Positions 41,764 through 45,418 of a DNA stretch of 45,418 nt are shown one piece after another. A program made the translations under genes and the position numbers. Origin of the DNA: Burkholderiaceae bacterium (lineage in GTDB: Bacteria > Pseudomonadota > Gammaproteobacteria > Burkholderiales > Burkholderiaceae); assembly GCA_947472645.1 (NCBI GenBank), contig CANJBQ010000023.1:1-45418 (forward strand). The letters are read 5' to 3'. Each line of letters opens with the position of its first letter. Position 1 is the stretch's first letter. The notes beneath the pieces were generated by a model that saw nothing but the letters and a program-made list of their open reading frames with translations, was not told the origin of the DNA and did not search any database.

Positions 41764-42492
41764 TTAAAGGGAGCAATGGATGTCCCACCAAATATCTGGC
41801 CGAGCGATTCTAACTAAAGTAGTTGGATTTCTAGCAATTTTAAAATAGTAATCTACGAAATCATTGGATGTCATCCAGTCACCTAGAGTATCTTCTCCAA
41901 AGAGTCCTGATGAGCCCAGTTCAAAAGAAAAATTTAAATCATTATCTTTGTGAAATGGTACCTGCGCTTGATTGATTAACTTAAATTTATTGTAACCATG
42001 CTGTGTGAGCACTTTTATGTACTCAAAACCTAGGTGGCAATCCTCAATGCTTAAATATTGCGGACGAAATTCGGTTCTTAATACCTGTTTTAAAGCCATC
42101 ATATCGCCGCCTTCAATATCGATCTTGATGAAATGTGGAGAAATTTGGCTCTCATTGAGGTATCTGTCCAACCGCATACCTGGGATATGTATTTTTTTTA
42201 CATTGGTATTTTCTCTAGATGCCCACTTTAAGTCTAGGCTACTCCAGTGATCATTATTTAGATTGATGTAAAAGGTCTGCTCTAAGTTATTTTCTGCGAT
42301 GGCTACATTTAGGATTGTTAGCCTCCCTTCGCGCATTGATAGACTAAATTTTTCTCTTGCGGCCTCGCACAATCCTGGATTTGCCTCTATGGAAAGCACT
42401 ATAAAACCTTTTGCTAAGTAGTATTTGGTATCGTCCCCATTATTCATTCCAATATCAATAACATATCTAGGGTTAACTTGTGGAATACTCAT
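41764..42492 (-). CDS. FkbM-family methyltransferase
   Basis: The 242-residue protein has motif I VIDIGMNNGDDTKYYL (about 13-28), an acidic end to the second strand (SIEANPGL) and FIKIDIEGGDMMALKQVL, the FkbM hallmark. It likely O-methylates a sugar or glycan. I use ATG 42492; the frame extends one codon further to a TTG. It lies five bases after the cobalamin-type radical SAM gene on the same strand, so the two are one unit, oriented against the rest of the glycan locus. Confidence 0.85.
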   Translation of the reverse strand: MSIPQVNPRYVIDIGMNNGDDTKYYLAKGFIVLSIEANPGLCEAAREKFSLSMREGRLTILNVAIAENNLEQTFYINLNNDHWSSLDLKWASRENTNVKKIHIPGMRLDRYLNESQISPHFIKIDIEGGDMMALKQVLRTEFRPQYLSIEDCHLGFEYIKVLTQHGYNKFKLINQAQVPFHKDNDLNFSFELGSSGLFGEDTLGDWMTSNDFVDYYFKIARNPTTLVRIARPDIWWDIHCSL

Positions 42493-42497
42493 CAAAA

Positions 42498-44189
42498 TTA
42501 ATGGCCTTGTTTAGAATCTTGGGTGAGGCAGAGGGAGGGGGCAATTTGGGGGCCATCATTCATTTTCGATACCAATCCAAATTCGCGTGCAATTTCACTC
42601 CACCATTCATCATTCATAAATATTTGAGTTGCCATAGCCGAATGAGTTTCAGATTTTTTAACCTGCCCACTTGCTGCATAGCATTGACTTAAGTAATAAT
42701 GCCCTAAGCCGTGATTTGGATATTTGCCCACAACATTTTCGAAGTAAGGAATTGCGTCTTCATGTCTACCAATTAGCATATTATGGTTTTGGACAAAATT
42801 AACTAGAAGTTGAGTTCGGTAGGCATACTTTTCTAGTTTTGCGGGATCTACTGTAGGGGTCTTTATTACAGCTTTTGTGGCGACGTGATCCGTTGTATTT
42901 TGATTTTCAATGTAACCATTTTCAATGCATATATCGTACAACCTGCTGCCAAAAATAGGAATGGCTAAATAAATATGTGCCCAATCGAATCCAGAGTCTA
43001 AGAGCATTTGAACAGTTTCCTCTCTGTGAGCATCAGTCTCACCGGGCAGTCCGGCCACAATAAATACATGGGCTTTCACACCATTCCTTCTTAGGGCCTC
43101 AACTGCTGGCTTTATCATTCTTATTTTTAATGGTTTTTTGATAATTTTATTTAACACATAATCTGATCCCGATTCAACGGCAAGTGCAATTGCAGATACC
43201 CCAGCATTTTTTAAGCAGATAGCCATTTCGTCGTCAATTGCGTATACAGCTAGACCATTGGGAAATTCAATTCTTATATCTAGCTCCGCTAAGCCATTTA
43301 ATATGTTCTTGGCTCGTTCAGGGTCATTGAAAAAATGGTCATCCTCAATCATTAGGACAGTCATGCCATATGACTCTTTCATCCTTCTTACGTCAGAGAT
43401 AACTTTTTCGACTGACATATATCTAACATCTCGCCCATGAAGAGATGGGTTCGAGCAAAACACACATAAGAATGGACATCCTCTTGAAGTGTGGATTGCC
43501 ATTTCCCTCTTCTTTTTAATATTTTCATCCGTATATCTCTTATCAATTCCTCGGTTGTTGTAATCATCTAGGTTCACTAAGTCATAATTTAAAAAAGGTA
43601 TTTCATCTAAATTATTTATAAACGTATGATCAGGAATCTTTCCTTCGGCTATGCCCTCTCTATTGATCCATGACTTATGTTTATTTAAAGTTTCAATTGG
43701 ATTTGTACTTTGCAGCAGATCTCTCAATGGTAACTCACCTTCGCCTTTGCATACGGCGTCGAGATTTGGGCAATCATCGAGTAATTTATGATAGGCTGCA
43801 GAGGGCAATCCCCCTCCAGCAATGACAAGTATGTTGTTATTACTTCGCTTAACTAGGCTTGCTATATTTTCGATATATTTGCTAGAGGAATTAAATAAAG
43901 CCGAAATGCCACAGATATCTGGCTTAAAGTCCAATATTTTTTTTATTATTGCCCCATCAAACTCATCCAGATAGGTCTGCCTGTTTCTGGGTTTCGATAA
44001 AAAATCCCGCAAGTTCAAATTTAAATCTAATAAGTCAATTTCCACCTTTTTACCAAGATGATTATTTAGGTAAGTCTGCATGGAAAGTATTCCATAGGGA
44101 ATAGTAAAGGCAGGCAGATATGCTGTTGTTTGATTAACGTAATCATCCGCATTGAAATAAGGTGGAATTATAAAGAGCAATTTTTTCAT
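42498..44189 (-). CDS. B12-binding-domain radical SAM protein with C-terminal TPR-like repeat
   Basis: The 563-residue protein has an N-terminal cobalamin-binding-like fold (about 1-150, with ILVIAGGGLPSAAYHKLL), a radical SAM domain with SRGCPFLCVFC (about 235) and a C-terminal helical part with a tetratricopeptide-like unit (IPYFENVVGKYPNHGLGHYY, about 490). The DxHxxG motif of cobalamin ligation is not evident, so cobalamin use is uncertain. Related proteins methylate unactivated carbons or build unusual groups. The substrate is unknown; the adjacent FkbM gene suggests a glycan or lipid. Confidence 0.82.
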   Translation of the reverse strand: MKKLLFIIPPYFNADDYVNQTTAYLPAFTIPYGILSMQTYLNNHLGKKVEIDLLDLNLNLRDFLSKPRNRQTYLDEFDGAIIKKILDFKPDICGISALFNSSSKYIENIASLVKRSNNNILVIAGGGLPSAAYHKLLDDCPNLDAVCKGEGELPLRDLLQSTNPIETLNKHKSWINREGIAEGKIPDHTFINNLDEIPFLNYDLVNLDDYNNRGIDKRYTDENIKKKREMAIHTSRGCPFLCVFCSNPSLHGRDVRYMSVEKVISDVRRMKESYGMTVLMIEDDHFFNDPERAKNILNGLAELDIRIEFPNGLAVYAIDDEMAICLKNAGVSAIALAVESGSDYVLNKIIKKPLKIRMIKPAVEALRRNGVKAHVFIVAGLPGETDAHREETVQMLLDSGFDWAHIYLAIPIFGSRLYDICIENGYIENQNTTDHVATKAVIKTPTVDPAKLEKYAYRTQLLVNFVQNHNMLIGRHEDAIPYFENVVGKYPNHGLGHYYLSQCYAASGQVKKSETHSAMATQIFMNDEWWSEIAREFGLVSKMNDGPQIAPSLCLTQDSKQGH

Positions 44190-44494
44190 TTTTTAATTAG
44201 TTTAGATAAATGGGGTGAAATTATTTAAATTCTATCTAGTTTAATTTCTATTGGTAATTCTTGAGATAGACCCAGTAAACACAAAATCTTAACTTTCAAA
44301 GCCTGTGAATATTAAAAATGAAGCGACTGTTCATTAATTATCAATGCGAACTAATAATGTTAAATTTTTCAGTTTTTGATTATTTATTTTCATTACTGTC
44401 CCAACATTAATCAAATAAATTCAATTGGTTATCAGAATCGTGCATGATGTCTTCAGCAACGATACCGTTAAGCAATGGCTCTAATGGAATTTTT
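44190..44494. other. AT-rich intergenic region
   Basis: I see no gene or repeat in this stretch. It should hold the promoter of the minus-strand radical SAM-FkbM pair. Confidence 0.5.
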
Positions 44495-44645
44495 CAACCA
44501 TGTCAGGGCCTCATAGATCACTTAGTTATCTACCACCAGCACCTCAAACCCAAGTACAGAAACTTATTCACAATCAACCCATTATGATCTAATGGTAATA
44601 TATAAATACTCTTCATGATTGTAGTACTAAATTGACATAAGTTCA
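44495..44645 (+). mobile_element. IS3-like element, right-end remnant (copy D)
   Basis: This matches copy A and the right part of copy C: a transposase end fragment (CAACCATGTCAGGGCCTCAT), the AATCAACCCATTATGATCT segment and a terminal repeat ending ACATAAGTTCA. The frame is damaged. It lies 76 bases before the CmcI-like gene. Confidence 0.75.
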
Positions 44646-44721
44646 AATCCACAATAGAAAATTTACCTGGTACATCACAGCTTTCAACCTATGGGTACTG
44701 TTCTTAACTGCTGAGACCAAA

Positions 44722-45418
44722 ATGACTAATCATAAAATTCTAGAAATTTATAGAAAAGACATAGAGCATCGCTTAATCAAATCAGAGTCTGATGAGACGC
44801 TAAAAGCTCTTAAGGAAGACTTATTGAACCAGATGAATTGGCATAAGTACGCATATAACTTTACTTGGTTTGGTTCCCCAGTTATTCAAATCCCCCAAGA
44901 TACAATGACATTCCAAGAGTTAATCTGGACAGTGCAACCCGACTTAATTATTGAAACAGGTATAGCACATGGAGGCTCATTGATTTTTAGCGCCTCTATA
45001 CTTGCCTTACTTGAGACATTTGGTTTGGTTAAAGCGCCCATAGTATTAGGTTTAGATATTGAAATACGTAACCATAATAGAGTTATTATTGAGAGTCATC
45101 CAGCAGCAAAATGGATACGCATGATTGAGGGGTCAAGCATAGACCCAAAAGTAATATCCCAGGTTCAAGATATTGCATCGAATAAAAAAAGAGTGATGGT
45201 TTTTCTCGACAGTAATCACACTCATGCGCATGTTCTTTCTGAGTTAAAGGCTTATGCACCATTGATAACCCTTGGTAGTTACGGTGTAATTCTAGATACT
45301 GGGATAGAAGATATTCACCCAAAGGCAATTTCAGAAAATAGAGAATGGTGCAAGGGTAATAGCCCTAAGTCAGCATTAAATGAATTTTTGTCCTTAAACA
45401 AAGATAACTTTGTTCTAG
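44722..45418 (+). CDS. CmcI-like (cephalosporin hydroxylase/rhamnosyl O-methyltransferase) protein, cut by window edge
   Basis: At least 232 residues are encoded before the window ends, with no stop seen. The frame shows the family's features: WHKYAYNFTWFGSPVIQIPQ near residue 38, PDLIIETGIAHGGSLIFSAS (the SAM-binding loop), GLDIEIRNHNR and VFLDSNHTHAHVLSELKAY. Despite the name these are mostly sugar O-methyltransferases. GAG lies a few bases before the ATG. Its place at the end of the glycan locus fits sugar modification. Confidence 0.85.
   Translation, partial: MTNHKILEIYRKDIEHRLIKSESDETLKALKEDLLNQMNWHKYAYNFTWFGSPVIQIPQDTMTFQELIWTVQPDLIIETGIAHGGSLIFSASILALLETFGLVKAPIVLGLDIEIRNHNRVIIESHPAAKWIRMIEGSSIDPKVISQVQDIASNKKRVMVFLDSNHTHAHVLSELKAYAPLITLGSYGVILDTGIEDIHPKAISENREWCKGNSPKSALNEFLSLNKDNFVL

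Noticed and set aside
1..45418. tRNA, rRNA and CRISPR arrays.
   Set aside because: I looked for tRNA-like cloverleaf ends, rRNA-like conserved blocks and regularly spaced direct repeats and saw none.

Overview
The window looks like a chromosomal segment of an AT-rich, flagellated betaproteobacterium, most likely a Burkholderiales or Polynucleobacter-like freshwater organism. This rests on the style of FlhF, FliA, FlhA and the flagellin, on bactofilin next to an M23 peptidase, and on YcgR-type PilZ proteins. The taxonomic call is inference; no rRNA, tRNA or CRISPR array was seen.

Layout. (1) 1-5.2 kb: a right-end fragment of an IS3-like element, a ClC-type channel protein, a MarR regulator, a coiled-coil protein with asparagine heptads, a PilZ protein, a small methyltransferase and a 79-residue protein ending in an SSGGNLY motif. 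(2) 5.4-7.4 kb: a FliL-like lipoprotein facing an M23 peptidase-bactofilin pair. (3) 7.7-10.9 kb: small orphan membrane or secreted proteins and a second PilZ paralogue. (4) 11.1-18.3 kb: a five-gene operon with the gene order of a Pil-Chp chemosensory system (CheW-like, PilJ-like receptor, CheA-like), in which the receptor tip and the kinase parts are degraded. Two unrecognised membrane proteins, one with a PDZ domain, precede these three genes. (5) 18.3-29.8 kb: flagellar genes flgA, flgM, flgN, a trio of tiny genes, the opposing flhA-flhF-flhG-fliA operon, then fliC, flaG, fliD and fliS. (6) 30-45.4 kb: a glycan locus with a TPR/SPINDLY O-GlcNAc-transferase-like protein, the CDP-deoxysugar genes rfbF and rfbG, an RmlC-like epimerase (one intact copy, one broken), a C-methyltransferase, a short NAD-dependent epimerase/reductase, a GT2 glycosyltransferase, two radical SAM proteins, two FkbM methyltransferases and a CmcI-like protein cut by the window edge.

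How it fits together. FlhA/FlhF/FlhG/FliA and FlgM/FlgN give export, placement and sigma-28 control. Sigma-28-like promoters are visible before flgM, before fliC and before one SSGGNLY gene; the other SSGGNLY gene has a perfect -10 element only. The OGT-like protein and the sugar genes directly follow fliS, which suggests flagellin glycosylation, although an LPS or capsule role cannot be excluded. The glycan locus is a mosaic: four right-end copies of one IS3-like element occur in the window, three of them at its gene junctions, and truncated genes lie beside them.

The best candidates for something undescribed are the kinase-less Pil-Chp-like operon attached to flgAMN and the small SSGGNLY/SP-motif protein family.
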